Made by a program: the position numbers and the translations under genes. Of a DNA stretch of 64,000 nucleotides, positions 36,089 through 44,585 are shown piece by piece. The notes below the pieces were generated by a model. That model ran no database searches and was not told the origin of the DNA. It was given only the letters and a program-made list of their open reading frames with translations. Source of the DNA: Streptomyces sp. NBC_00377 (GTDB lineage: Bacteria > Actinomycetota > Actinomycetes > Streptomycetales > Streptomycetaceae); the NCBI RefSeq assembly GCF_036075115.1, contig NZ_CP107958.1:3596001-3660000 (forward strand), written 5' to 3'. Within the stretch, counting starts at the first letter, position 1, and the number at the start of each line of letters is the position of its first letter.

Positions 36089-36246
36089 GCTCCATCTCCT
36101 CCTGCAGATCGTCGGTCGGTCCCCCGGGTCCTGGGCAACAGGATCGGCGGCGCCACGCGTGCGTGGCATGCGGTGGCCATGACTCTCAAGGAACTCCAAA
36201 GTGCGAACCGGCCCCATTGTCGGTGGACGCACCGATACTGGGGGGC

Positions 36247-36936
36247 ATGACGACGGCTTCCGGCACCGTGCTGGTCGTGGAGGACGAACCGAGCATCGCG
36301 GACGTCCTCGCCATCGCCCTGCGCTACCACCGCTTCGAGGTCATGACGGCGGGCACCGTCCGTGAGGCCCTCGCCCTCGCCGACCGCACCCGGCCGGACG
36401 TGGCCCTGCTGGACGTGATGCTGCCGGACGGCGACGGCCGGGCCCTGGGGCGTGAACTGCGGGGGCGCAGGCCGGACCTGGCGCTGGTGTTCCTCACCGC
36501 GCGCGACGCGCCGGCCGAGATCGTCGGCGCCCTCGGCTTCGGCGACGACTACATCACCAAACCGTTCGACATCGACGTGGTCGTGGCCCGCATCACCGCC
36601 GTGCTGCGCCGTACCCGGCCCGCCGACGTCCTTCCGCAGCGGCCACCGCTGCGCTACGGCGACCTGGAGCTCGACGAGACGACGTACAGCGTGCACCGCG
36701 CGGGCCGCTCGGTCGAGCTCACCCCCACCGAGTACGCGCTGCTGCGGTTCCTGGTGCGCAACGGCGGCCGCATCGTCCCCAAGGAGCAGCTCCTGCGCCA
36801 TGTCTGGAGTTACGAGCACACCCCGCCGGAGTCGACGGTCGTCGAGACCTACATCAGCTATCTGCGGCGCAAGCTGGACGTCCTGGGGCCACCGGTGATC
36901 ACCACCCGGCGGGGCGTGGGATACGGACTGGCGTGA
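36247..36936 (+). CDS. Two-component response regulator, OmpR family
   Basis: 229 residues. The receiver domain has the acidic pair VVEDEPS, phospho-acceptor Asp56 (ALLDVMLPDGDG), and the conserved Thr and Lys (VFLTARD, DYITKPFD). The winged-helix domain (LELDETTYSVHRAGRSVEL, TPTEYALLRFLVRNGGRIV, VETYISYLRRKLD) binds DNA. It overlaps the kinase gene by 4 bp. Its targets may include the divergent MMPL transporter. Confidence 0.95.
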   Translation: MTTASGTVLVVEDEPSIADVLAIALRYHRFEVMTAGTVREALALADRTRPDVALLDVMLPDGDGRALGRELRGRRPDLALVFLTARDAPAEIVGALGFGDDYITKPFDIDVVVARITAVLRRTRPADVLPQRPPLRYGDLELDETTYSVHRAGRSVELTPTEYALLRFLVRNGGRIVPKEQLLRHVWSYEHTPPESTVVETYISYLRRKLDVLGPPVITTRRGVGYGLA

Positions 36937-38378
36937 AGCGGATCCACCGGCACGGCATCCACTCCCTGCGCGGCAAGCTGACGGCGGCCAACGTCGGGCT
37001 GCTCGCGATCGGCATCGTCGCGGCCACCGCCGTCAGCCTCATGGCGATGCGGCACTACCTCCTGGACCAGGTCGACTCCGAGCTCACCAAGACGCGTACC
37101 TCGCTGGGGAGTTCGCAGCTCACCCTGCGGCAGATCGACTCGCTGAGCGTCCTGGGCTTCGTCCACGACCGGCTGGTGCCCGAGTACTCCGCGGACCGGC
37201 CGGCGCCGGACTCCGTGTTCACCGCCGTGGACGACGAGGGCGAGGCCCTGTCCCTCTTCGGCATCGCGCCGACCGAGGACCAGCGCGGCCTCGCGAAGGC
37301 CGTGCACGACCCGGCAGCGCTCGTGCGCGACGCCGACCCGCACGACGTGAGCGTGCGCGGCGCCGCGTACCGGGTGACCGCGACCCGGCTCACCGACGGC
37401 ACGTACATCCTGCTGGCGACCTCCACCGAGGCCCTCCACAAGGGCATAGCCAAGGCCCTGAAGCTCGACCTGGCGGTAGGGACGCTGCTGCTGGCCCTGC
37501 TCGCCTGTCTGACCCTGTTCAGCGTGCGGCGGCGGATGCGGCCGCTGGAGGACATGGTGGAGACGTCGTCGGCGATCGCAGAGGGGGACCTGACCCGGCG
37601 GGTGCCCTCCAGCCACCACCCCGCCCAGGAGGTGGAACAGCTGCGGCTCGCCCTGAACTCCATGCTCCACCAGGTGGAGACCGCGTACCGCACCCGCGAG
37701 CGCAGCGCGGCCCAGTTGCGCCGCTTCGTGGCCGACGCCTCGCACGAACTGCGCACCCCGCTCTCCGCGATCCGCGGTTACCTCCAGCTGTACGACCAGG
37801 GGATGCTGGTCGAGCCGGAGGAGCGCCGGCGGGCCTGGGACCGGATGAACGGCGAGGTGGACCGCATGGGCCGGCTCGTCGACGAGCTGCTCACGCTGGC
37901 CCGCCTCGACCAGCGGCCCGAACTGCGGCTGCGGGGCGTCGACGTGAGCGCTCTGGTGCGTGACTCGGCGCAGGACCTGCGCGCGCAGCAGCCCGGGCGG
38001 CCGGTGACGGTGGAGGCCGACGGGGCCGTGCTGGTGCGGGCCGACGAGTCGGGGCTGCGGCAGGTGCTGGGCAATCTGGTGGCCAACGTGCGCACGCACA
38101 CGTCGGCCGAGGTGCCGGTGCGGCTCGGGGTGGAGCGGGTCGACGGGGTGGTACGGCTGTCGGTGCAGGACGAGGGGCCCGGGCTGTGCTCCGAGGACGC
38201 GGCGCGGGTCTTCGACCGCTTCTTCCGGGCCGGCGGCGGGGCGGGCAGCGGGCTGGGCCTGGCGATCGTGCAGGGCGTCGTACAGGCGCACGGCGGCGAG
38301 GTGAGCGTGCGGACGGCGCCGGGCGAGGGACTCGCGGTGACGGTGACGCTGCCGACCCGCCCGGACGCCTGTCTCTGA
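36933..38378 (+). CDS. Membrane sensor histidine kinase
   Basis: 481 residues, GTG overlapping the response-regulator stop. Two membrane helices (about residues 21-43 and 182-203) enclose an extracytoplasmic sensor domain, then a HAMP domain (RRMRPLEDMVETSSAIAEGD), the H-box FVADASHELRTPLSAIRGYL with His271, and the ATP-binding N/G boxes (LGNLVANVRTH, DEGPGL, GSGLGLAIVQGV). It phosphorylates the adjacent OmpR-type regulator in response to an unknown envelope signal. Confidence 0.95.
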   Translation: MKRIHRHGIHSLRGKLTAANVGLLAIGIVAATAVSLMAMRHYLLDQVDSELTKTRTSLGSSQLTLRQIDSLSVLGFVHDRLVPEYSADRPAPDSVFTAVDDEGEALSLFGIAPTEDQRGLAKAVHDPAALVRDADPHDVSVRGAAYRVTATRLTDGTYILLATSTEALHKGIAKALKLDLAVGTLLLALLACLTLFSVRRRMRPLEDMVETSSAIAEGDLTRRVPSSHHPAQEVEQLRLALNSMLHQVETAYRTRERSAAQLRRFVADASHELRTPLSAIRGYLQLYDQGMLVEPEERRRAWDRMNGEVDRMGRLVDELLTLARLDQRPELRLRGVDVSALVRDSAQDLRAQQPGRPVTVEADGAVLVRADESGLRQVLGNLVANVRTHTSAEVPVRLGVERVDGVVRLSVQDEGPGLCSEDAARVFDRFFRAGGGAGSGLGLAIVQGVVQAHGGEVSVRTAPGEGLAVTVTLPTRPDACL

Positions 38379-38428
38379 GCGCGAGCGCGCCGCGGCCTGT
38401 GCGGTGGCCGGGAGGGGGCCCGCCGGTC

Positions 38429-38476
38429 CACCCGTCCACAGGCCCACCCGTCCACAGGCCCACCCGTCCACAGGCA
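38429..38476. repeat. Three 16-bp tandem repeats
   Basis: Three consecutive copies of CACCCGTCCACAGGCC (38429-38444, 38445-38460, and 38461-38476 with the last base changed to A) in the 130-bp gap between the kinase and the convergent solute-binding protein gene. No hairpin terminator was evident beside it. Confidence 0.9.
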
Positions 38477-38508
38477 CCCCGTCCGCGGGACCGGGTGCGG
38501 GACCCGCC

Positions 38509-40062
38509 TCAGATCCAGTCGAGTTTCCAGAGGCGGAACACGCCGTCGCCGTCCGCCAGGAACTGGCCGCCGCCGACGTCCGAGCTGGTGACGACGTACT
38601 CCTTGCGCTGCCACAGCGGGATGACCGGCACGTCCTCGGCGATGACCTTCTGGAGGTCGCGGAAGTCGCCGGCGACCCGGCTGCGGTCGGCGAACTGCCG
38701 GCTCGCGGCGATGTAGTCGTCGACCGCCTTGCTGCTGTAGCCGGTGTTCATGGTGGAGCCGGTGCCGACGAGCGGGCCCGCGAAGGTGTCCGGGTCGGGA
38801 TAGTCGGCGACCCAGCCGACGGCGTACGCGTCGAGTTTGCCGCCGGCCCACTGCTTCTGGAACTCGGCCCAGGGGAAAGCTTTGACGTCCACCTCGAACA
38901 GCCCGCTCGCCTCCAGCTGCCGCTTGACCTCCTTGGCCTCGGCCGCCGCGGCGCCGCTGCCCAGCCCGTAGCCGTAGGTGAACTTCACCGGGACGGCGAC
39001 GCCTGCCGACTTCAGGAGCTCGCGGGCCTTCTGGGCGCTCCGCGCCGGGTAGTTGTCGAAGAAGGAGGTGGTGTGGCCGGTGATGCCGGTCGGGACGAGC
39101 GAGTACAGCGGCTCGACGGTTCCGTCGTACACGCTCGCCGCCAGCCGGTCACGGTCGATCAGCCAGGCCATCGCCCTGCGGACGCCGGTGTCGTGCAGCG
39201 GTGAGCCGGAGCGGGTGTCGAAGTACAGGTTGCGGGTCTCGGCCGCCTCGGCCTCGTAGACGCGCTGGTCGGGGTCGCTGGTGTTCAGGGCGGCCAGCAC
39301 GGCGGGCGGAAGCTGACGGGTCGCGGCCTGGACGTCCTTGGCCTTCCACGCCTTCTCCAGCGCGTCGGGGTCGGAGTAGTACCGCAGCTCGATGGGTGAA
39401 CCGGTCGACACGGCGCCCTTGTAGCGCGTGTTGGGCGACAGCGCGACCTTCTTGCCCTTCGTGTACCCCGTCAGGTCGTAGGGGCCGGTGCCGTCGACGC
39501 GGCTGCCGGGGCGCAGTGCGTCCGCCGGGTAGCGGGTGTGGTCGACGATCGAGCCGGCTCCGGTGGCCACCTTGAACGGGAAGGTGGCGTCCGGCGACGA
39601 CAGGTGGAAGGTGACGGTCAGGTCGTGGGCGTCCACCGACTTCAGGGTGGAGAACAGGGAGGCGGGGCCGACATCCGAGTTGATCTTCTTGACCCGGTCG
39701 AAGGAGAACTTCACGTCCTCGGCGGTCACCCTGGCGCCGCTGCCGAAGGTGAGGTCGTCGCGCAGCTTGCAGGTGTACGTGACGAGGCTGCCCTTGGCGA
39801 AGGAACAGCTCCTGGCCGCGTCCGGCACGGGCGAGGCGCCGCCCGGCACGTACGTCAGCAGCGATTGGAAGACGTTGCTGAACAACGCCCATGAGCCGGC
39901 GTCGTAGGCGCCCGCCGGGTCGAGCGAGGTGACGGTGTCGGTGGTGCCGACCTTGATGACCGCGCCCCCGCTGTCCTGCGTCGGCAGCAACTGCCAGCCA
40001 CCCACTCCGACGACCGCGAGAACCAGCAGCGTCATGAGGATCCGCATGCGAACAGATCGCAT
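38509..40062 (-). CDS. Orphan ABC transporter substrate-binding protein, family 5 (peptide type)
   Basis: 517 residues from ATG 40062, behind GGAGG 12 nt away. An N-terminal hydrophobic segment (LMTLLVLAVVGVGGWQLL) exports it; no lipobox Cys is present, so it may stay anchored by this helix. SBP_bac_5 features follow: VIKVGTTDTVTSLDPAGAYD, FSFDRVKKI, DGTGPYDL, ETRNLYFDT and DYPDPDTF. No permease or ATPase genes are near, so its transporter is elsewhere or it acts as a sensor. Substrate unknown. Confidence 0.88.
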   Translation of the reverse strand: MRSVRMRILMTLLVLAVVGVGGWQLLPTQDSGGAVIKVGTTDTVTSLDPAGAYDAGSWALFSNVFQSLLTYVPGGASPVPDAARSCSFAKGSLVTYTCKLRDDLTFGSGARVTAEDVKFSFDRVKKINSDVGPASLFSTLKSVDAHDLTVTFHLSSPDATFPFKVATGAGSIVDHTRYPADALRPGSRVDGTGPYDLTGYTKGKKVALSPNTRYKGAVSTGSPIELRYYSDPDALEKAWKAKDVQAATRQLPPAVLAALNTSDPDQRVYEAEAAETRNLYFDTRSGSPLHDTGVRRAMAWLIDRDRLAASVYDGTVEPLYSLVPTGITGHTTSFFDNYPARSAQKARELLKSAGVAVPVKFTYGYGLGSGAAAAEAKEVKRQLEASGLFEVDVKAFPWAEFQKQWAGGKLDAYAVGWVADYPDPDTFAGPLVGTGSTMNTGYSSKAVDDYIAASRQFADRSRVAGDFRDLQKVIAEDVPVIPLWQRKEYVVTSSDVGGGQFLADGDGVFRLWKLDWI

Positions 40063-40256
40063 GGTGATGCCCTGCCTCCCCAGGCCGCCGGACGGGCCCA
40101 GTCCACAGAAAAAAGTGCCGCTCCCCTTGGCGGCGGGCTCACCTAATCACACGTGTTTCGCACGGGGGAAGGGACTTCCGGCGAGATGGGAAAGAACTTA
40201 CCGACGCCGCGTTTCGGACGCGTTTCACAGCCGCTGCACAGGGTTTTGACGGATCG

Positions 40257-41531
40257 TCAGGCGTGTGGGGAGGCCAGTTCCACGACGGTGATGTCGGAGG
40301 GGGCTCCCACCCGGGTGGGCGGCCCCCAGGCGCCGGCGCCCCGGGACACGTACAGCTGGGTGTCGCCGTAGCGCTCCAGCCCTGCGACGGTGGGATTCGC
40401 GGCGGACGCGAGGAGGTTGCCGGGCCACAGCTGGCCGCCGTGGGTGTGTCCGGAGAGCTGGAGGTCGACGCCGTGGCGTACGGCGTCGTGGATCTGGACG
40501 GGCTGGTGGGCGAGGAGCACACACGCGCGCGTGGTGTCCCGGTCGCCGAGCGCGCGGGCGAAGTCGGGCCCTTGGCCCTCGCTCTCGCCCGCGATGTCGT
40601 TGACGCCGGCCAGGTCGAACCAGGGCAGCTCCGTACGGGCGTTCTCCAGGGGGTTCAGGCCGAGCCGCCGCACCTCCTCGACCCACTGTTCGGCGCCGGA
40701 GAAGTACTCGTGGTTGCCGGTGACGAAGAAGCTGCCCTGACGGGCCTTCAGCCCGGCCAGCGGGGCCGCGGCCGGGCCCAGGTCCTTCACGCTGCCGTCG
40801 ACCAGGTCGCCGACGACCGCGATCAGGTCGGGCTGCGTCGCGTTGATCGTGTCGACGACCTTCTGCGCGAAGCCCCGGCCGAGGACCGGGCCCAGATGGA
40901 TGTCGCTGACGACCGCGATCCGGTAGCCGTGGGCGCCCCGCGCAAGCTTGGCCAGGGGCACCGTGACCCGCTTGACCCGGGGGCCGCGCAGCACGCCGTA
41001 GGTGCCGTAGCCGACCGTTCCGACGGCGGCCGCGGCCGCCGCTCCGCCCACCACCCGGGAGACGAAGAGACGCCGGGAGGGGGCCGGGAACGGCTTTGCG
41101 GGCTCCTCGGGCTCCGGCCGCTCCGATTGCTCCGATTGCTCCGGCTGCTCCGGCCGTTCCGGTTTGGACGCCCCCGCCGGGACCGGCTCCGGCCGCGCGA
41201 CGGGCGTCTCGGCGGACGCCCGCCTGCTCGGGAAGCGGTGCAGCAGGGGCCGTACGGCCTCGGCCGCGAGCACGGCCAGCAGGAGGTAGACCGACAGGGC
41301 CATCCACAGGAAGCCCGGCCAGGCCATGACGCGCTGGAGCCAGAAGGGCGCTCCGGTGCGTTCGCCGACCAGCGCGCCGATCGCGAGGGCCCAGCCGCCG
41401 GCGATCAGCACAGCGCCGCCGCGGCGTGCCCGGCCGGGGCCGCGGGTGGTATCGCGGAACAGCCGTCGCCACAGATACCAGTTGGCCGCGACCAGCACGG
41501 CCAGGGCGAGCAGCACGAAGACGATCACCAT
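40257..41531 (-). CDS. Membrane-anchored metallophosphoesterase (YkuE/calcineurin-like)
   Basis: 424 residues from ATG 41531 (VIVFVLLALAVLVAANWYLW). Three N-terminal membrane helices (to about residue 90), a linker rich in Pro/Glu/Gln (PEQPEQSEQSERPEPEEP), another helix (VVGGAAAAAAVGTVGYGTYG), then the phosphoesterase domain with IAVVSDIHLG, VVGDLVDG, VTGNHEY and LSGHTHGGQ, which supply the dimetal site. It lies 2 bp after the small membrane protein gene. Relatives cleave UDP-diacylglucosamine or other phosphodiesters; substrate unknown here. Confidence 0.9.
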   Translation of the reverse strand: MVIVFVLLALAVLVAANWYLWRRLFRDTTRGPGRARRGGAVLIAGGWALAIGALVGERTGAPFWLQRVMAWPGFLWMALSVYLLLAVLAAEAVRPLLHRFPSRRASAETPVARPEPVPAGASKPERPEQPEQSEQSERPEPEEPAKPFPAPSRRLFVSRVVGGAAAAAAVGTVGYGTYGVLRGPRVKRVTVPLAKLARGAHGYRIAVVSDIHLGPVLGRGFAQKVVDTINATQPDLIAVVGDLVDGSVKDLGPAAAPLAGLKARQGSFFVTGNHEYFSGAEQWVEEVRRLGLNPLENARTELPWFDLAGVNDIAGESEGQGPDFARALGDRDTTRACVLLAHQPVQIHDAVRHGVDLQLSGHTHGGQLWPGNLLASAANPTVAGLERYGDTQLYVSRGAGAWGPPTRVGAPSDITVVELASPHA

Positions 41532-41533
41532 GG

Positions 41534-41773
41534 CTATGACGCCCGCCGCAGTGCGCGCAGCCCACGCAACCCGATGCCCCCCACGACCGTCCCCAATACG
41601 AAGGAGACGACAGCGAGCGTCAGGTGCACCCAGAAGTACGCCGTGGGGTCGCCGTCGTCGAACGCGAGTCCGCTGCTGTCCTTGATCAGGTTCTTGACGA
41701 AAGTGACCCAGATGATCCAGCTCCACACCCCGAAGGCGAGCAGGAACCAGGAGACGGGGCGGCTGAGCTTCAT
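41534..41773 (-). CDS. SCO4848-type small membrane protein
   Basis: 79 residues with two membrane helices (WFLLAFGVWSWIIWVTFVKN and VHLTLAVVSFVLGTVVGGIG) around a short loop with FDDGDPTAYF, and a basic C-terminus. I recognise it as the small membrane protein family named after S. coelicolor SCO4848. It is coupled to the metallophosphoesterase gene; role unknown. Confidence 0.85.
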   Translation of the reverse strand: MKLSRPVSWFLLAFGVWSWIIWVTFVKNLIKDSSGLAFDDGDPTAYFWVHLTLAVVSFVLGTVVGGIGLRGLRALRRAS

Positions 41774-41864
41774 GGGTTCAGTATCACCGGCGACTGTCCG
41801 GTTCCGTGACCGGGGTGGGGAGGGCGACGGGACTTCCCGTCACGTGCCAGGTACGTTCTGCGTC

Positions 41865-43226
41865 GTGCCCGCACCCTTGATCCGGACCGTCAGGCGATCC
41901 CTGCTGGTCGCCTCCGCGTCCCTCGCGTCCCTCGCGCTCACCGCGCCCGTCTCGCTCGCGGCGCCGGGCCCGTCCCCGTCCCCGGCCGCGTCCGGCTCAC
42001 CGACGGCGTCCGTGTCCCCGTCGGCGGGCCGCTCCGCCTCGCCGTCGACGTCTGCCTCGCCGTCGGTCGCTCCCCCGGCGAACATGTCGTCCGTGGGCGG
42101 CACGCGGCTCGGGCAGGCCGGGACACAGGTGGCGATCGCGGGCGGCGCGCCCGTGCTGCCGAAGGACCTCACCGCCCGGTCGTGGATCGTCGCGGACGCC
42201 GAGTCGGGGGACGTGCTCGCCGCGCACAACGCGCACTGGCGGCTGCCCCCGGCCAGCACGATGAAGATGCTCTTCGCCGACACCGTCCTGCCGAGGTTCC
42301 CCCGGACCACCGTGCACAAGGTCGCGGCGAGCGACCTGGCCGGCATGGGGTCGGGTTCCAGCCTCGTCGGCATAAAGGAGGGCGAGGCGTACACGGTCCA
42401 CGACCTGTGGCTCGGCGTCTTCCTGCGCTCGGGCAACGACGCGGTGCACGTCCTGTCGGCGATGAACGGCGGCATCACCAAGACCGTCCAGCAGATGAAC
42501 GAGCACGCCGAGGAACTCCAGGCCCTCGACACGCACGTCGTCTCCCCCGACGGCTACGACGCCCCCCGCCAGGTCTCCTCCGCGTACGACCTGACCCTGT
42601 TCGCCCGGTCCGGCCTTCAGAAGGCGGACTTCCGGGAGTACTGCTCGACCGTCACCGCCAAGTTCCCCGGCGAGACGACGAAGAACAAGAAGGGCCGGAC
42701 GACCCGCGGGACCTTCGAGATCCAGAACACCAACCGGCTGCTCAGCGGCGACTACGACATCTCCCAGTACCCGGGCATCGCGGGCGTGAAGAACGGCAAC
42801 ACCACCAACGCGGGCGCCACGTTCACCGGAGTCGCCGAGCGCAACGGCAAGGTGCTGCTCGTCACGGTCATGAACCCGGAGAAGACCGGCCACAACGAGG
42901 TCTACAAGGAGACCGCCGCCCTGCTGGACTGGGGCTTCCAGGCGGCCGGCAAGGTGACGCCGGTCGGTGAGCTGGTCGCGCCGAAGGGCTCCGAGCAGGC
43001 CGCGCAGCCCGGCGCCAAACCGTCCTCCTCCGAGGGATCCGGGCAGGCAGGCGGTGCGGGCGACGTGTCGGCGAGGCCGGTGGCGGGCGCGGTGACCGGG
43101 AACGGCTCGGGCGGCATGTGGATCGCGCTGGCCGTCGCCGGCGGTCTGCTGGTGCTGCTGGCGGGCGGCGCGTTCCTGGTCAACCGCCGCTGGCCGCTGC
43201 CGGACCTGGTACGACGTCGTCGCTGA
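41865..43226 (+). CDS. D-alanyl-D-alanine carboxypeptidase (class A low-molecular-weight PBP)
   Basis: 453 residues from GTG 41865; TACGTT lies 7 nt upstream, suggesting a leaderless mRNA. Signal peptide (SLLVASASLASLALTAPVSLAAP), a Ser/Pro/Ala linker, the peptidase S11 domain with STMK (catalytic Ser131, Lys134) and SGN (Ser189), and a C-terminal membrane anchor (MWIALAVAGGLLVLLAGGAF). The third active-site motif, normally KTG, reads KNG (309-311). It trims the terminal D-Ala of peptidoglycan pentapeptides and is tethered outside the membrane. Confidence 0.92.
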   Translation: MPAPLIRTVRRSLLVASASLASLALTAPVSLAAPGPSPSPAASGSPTASVSPSAGRSASPSTSASPSVAPPANMSSVGGTRLGQAGTQVAIAGGAPVLPKDLTARSWIVADAESGDVLAAHNAHWRLPPASTMKMLFADTVLPRFPRTTVHKVAASDLAGMGSGSSLVGIKEGEAYTVHDLWLGVFLRSGNDAVHVLSAMNGGITKTVQQMNEHAEELQALDTHVVSPDGYDAPRQVSSAYDLTLFARSGLQKADFREYCSTVTAKFPGETTKNKKGRTTRGTFEIQNTNRLLSGDYDISQYPGIAGVKNGNTTNAGATFTGVAERNGKVLLVTVMNPEKTGHNEVYKETAALLDWGFQAAGKVTPVGELVAPKGSEQAAQPGAKPSSSEGSGQAGGAGDVSARPVAGAVTGNGSGGMWIALAVAGGLLVLLAGGAFLVNRRWPLPDLVRRRR

Positions 43227-44097
43227 CGTCGATGTCCCGCGGGTCGTCGGGGACGCTGCCGGTCGCCGTCCAGGCCGCGCAGTACAGGACCAGCTTCGCG
43301 GTGAAGTTGATCCACAGCAGCAGGGCGATGGGCACGCCGAACGCGCCGTACATGCTCTTGGCTGCCACGCCCTGCATGTAGCCGCTCAGCAGCAGCTTCA
43401 GCAGTTCGAACCCGATGGCGCCGATCAGCGCGGCCACCACGAGGCGGCGGCGCGGGGGTTCGACGCCGGGCAGCAGGGTGAGGACGTAGAGCAGGAGCAG
43501 GAAGTCGGCGAGCACGGCGACGGCGAAGGCGGCGACGCGCAGCAGGACGGTGCCCCAGCCCTCCTTGTCGATGCCGGTCTGGTCGGTGAGCCAGCCGACC
43601 AGGGCCGAGGCGACGGTGGAGATGGCGAGGGTGAACAGGACGGCGCCGCCGAGGCCGACGAGGACGCCCGCGTCCTTGGCCTTGCGCAGGAGCGGGTTCT
43701 CGTCGCGGTCGGGCCGCTCCCACACCGCGCGCAGACAGTCCCGCACCTGGCCGACCCAGCCGATGCCGGTGAGCAGCAGCACCGCACCGGCGATGGAGCC
43801 GACGGTGCCCGCGTTCTGGACCAGGCTGTTGATGTCCAGCTGGTCGGAGATGCCGGGGACCTGGTCGGCGATCTTGTCCTGGAGTTCCTGCTGCCGGTCG
43901 TCGCTCAGCGTGGCGGCAGCGACGGCGGCGGCCACGGTCAGCAGCGGGAAGAGCGCGACGAAGCTCACGAACGTCATCGCGGCGGCCAGCCGCGTCCACT
44001 TCACCCGGTCCAGCCGCTCGTACGACCGCCACGCGTGCGTGGCCATGAGGCGTGCGACCCAGGGCCCGATGCCGGGAAGCCTCTTCAGCCAGTCCAT
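43180..44097 (-). CDS. YihY/BrkB family membrane protein
   Basis: 305 residues from ATG 44097 (MDWLKRLPGIGPWVARLM). Six hydrophobic segments, with RLAAAMTFVSFVALFPLLTV, LLLTGIGWVGQVRDCLRAVW and SMYGAFGVPIALLLWINFTA as family landmarks of the former BrkB/RNase BN group. Role unknown; sometimes linked to envelope functions. Its 3' end overlaps the convergent carboxypeptidase gene by 47 bp. It overlaps the GtrA gene upstream. Confidence 0.88.
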   Translation of the reverse strand: MDWLKRLPGIGPWVARLMATHAWRSYERLDRVKWTRLAAAMTFVSFVALFPLLTVAAAVAAATLSDDRQQELQDKIADQVPGISDQLDINSLVQNAGTVGSIAGAVLLLTGIGWVGQVRDCLRAVWERPDRDENPLLRKAKDAGVLVGLGGAVLFTLAISTVASALVGWLTDQTGIDKEGWGTVLLRVAAFAVAVLADFLLLLYVLTLLPGVEPPRRRLVVAALIGAIGFELLKLLLSGYMQGVAAKSMYGAFGVPIALLLWINFTAKLVLYCAAWTATGSVPDDPRDIDVSDDVVPGPAAASGG

Positions 44098-44585
44098 GAT
44101 CCGAGTCTGCCCCTGTCCGCAGGAACGACGCGCGTACCGCCGACGCGATTGTCGGCACGTATGTCGCGGAACACCAGGGTCCGGGTACCCCAGAAACGCA
44201 GGACGGTGGCCAGCGCCATGCCGATCCCGGCGCCGGAGACGGTGTCCGCGCGCCGGGAGGTCAGGCCGAGGCCGTAGTGGCTGACGGCGAGGCAGAGGAG
44301 CTGGACCAGGGCGCCGGCCAGGTTCACCGCGAGGAACACGGCACAGGGGCGCAGGCCGCGCGGGCGGGTGTCCCGGTAGGTGCCGAGCGCGTTGCCCGCG
44401 TAGGCGACCGCGCAGCCCACCAGGAAGGACAGCGCCTTGGCGGTGAGCGGGCCGGCGCCGGCGGGGCCGCGCAGACACAGGAACAGGGTGAGGTCGGCGG
44501 CGTAGGCGAGGAGTCCCGCGGTGGCGAAGCCCAGCAGTTCGCGCCCTCGCCAGCCGGTCCTTCGCGCCGCGCGCGCGTGGCTCAC
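44085..44585 (-). CDS. GtrA family membrane protein (second in window)
   Basis: 166 residues from GTG 44585. LLGFATAGLLAYAADLTLFL begins the four-helix GtrA domain, ending in RFWGTRTLVF, the R-x-W-x-x-x-x-x-F end of the family. GtrA proteins are predicted flippases for polyprenyl-phosphate sugars; mycobacterial Rv3789 is a GtrA protein linked to decaprenyl-phospho-arabinose export. Its start overlaps the DPPR synthase stop (GTGA), so a DPA-type flippase role fits well. Confidence 0.88.
   Translation of the reverse strand: MSHARAARRTGWRGRELLGFATAGLLAYAADLTLFLCLRGPAGAGPLTAKALSFLVGCAVAYAGNALGTYRDTRPRGLRPCAVFLAVNLAGALVQLLCLAVSHYGLGLTSRRADTVSGAGIGMALATVLRFWGTRTLVFRDIRADNRVGGTRVVPADRGRLGSWTG

Noticed and set aside
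40263..41860. Long plus-strand open frame running into the carboxypeptidase gene
   Set aside because: It is antisense to the metallophosphoesterase gene; the true N-terminus (signal peptide) begins at GTG 41865.
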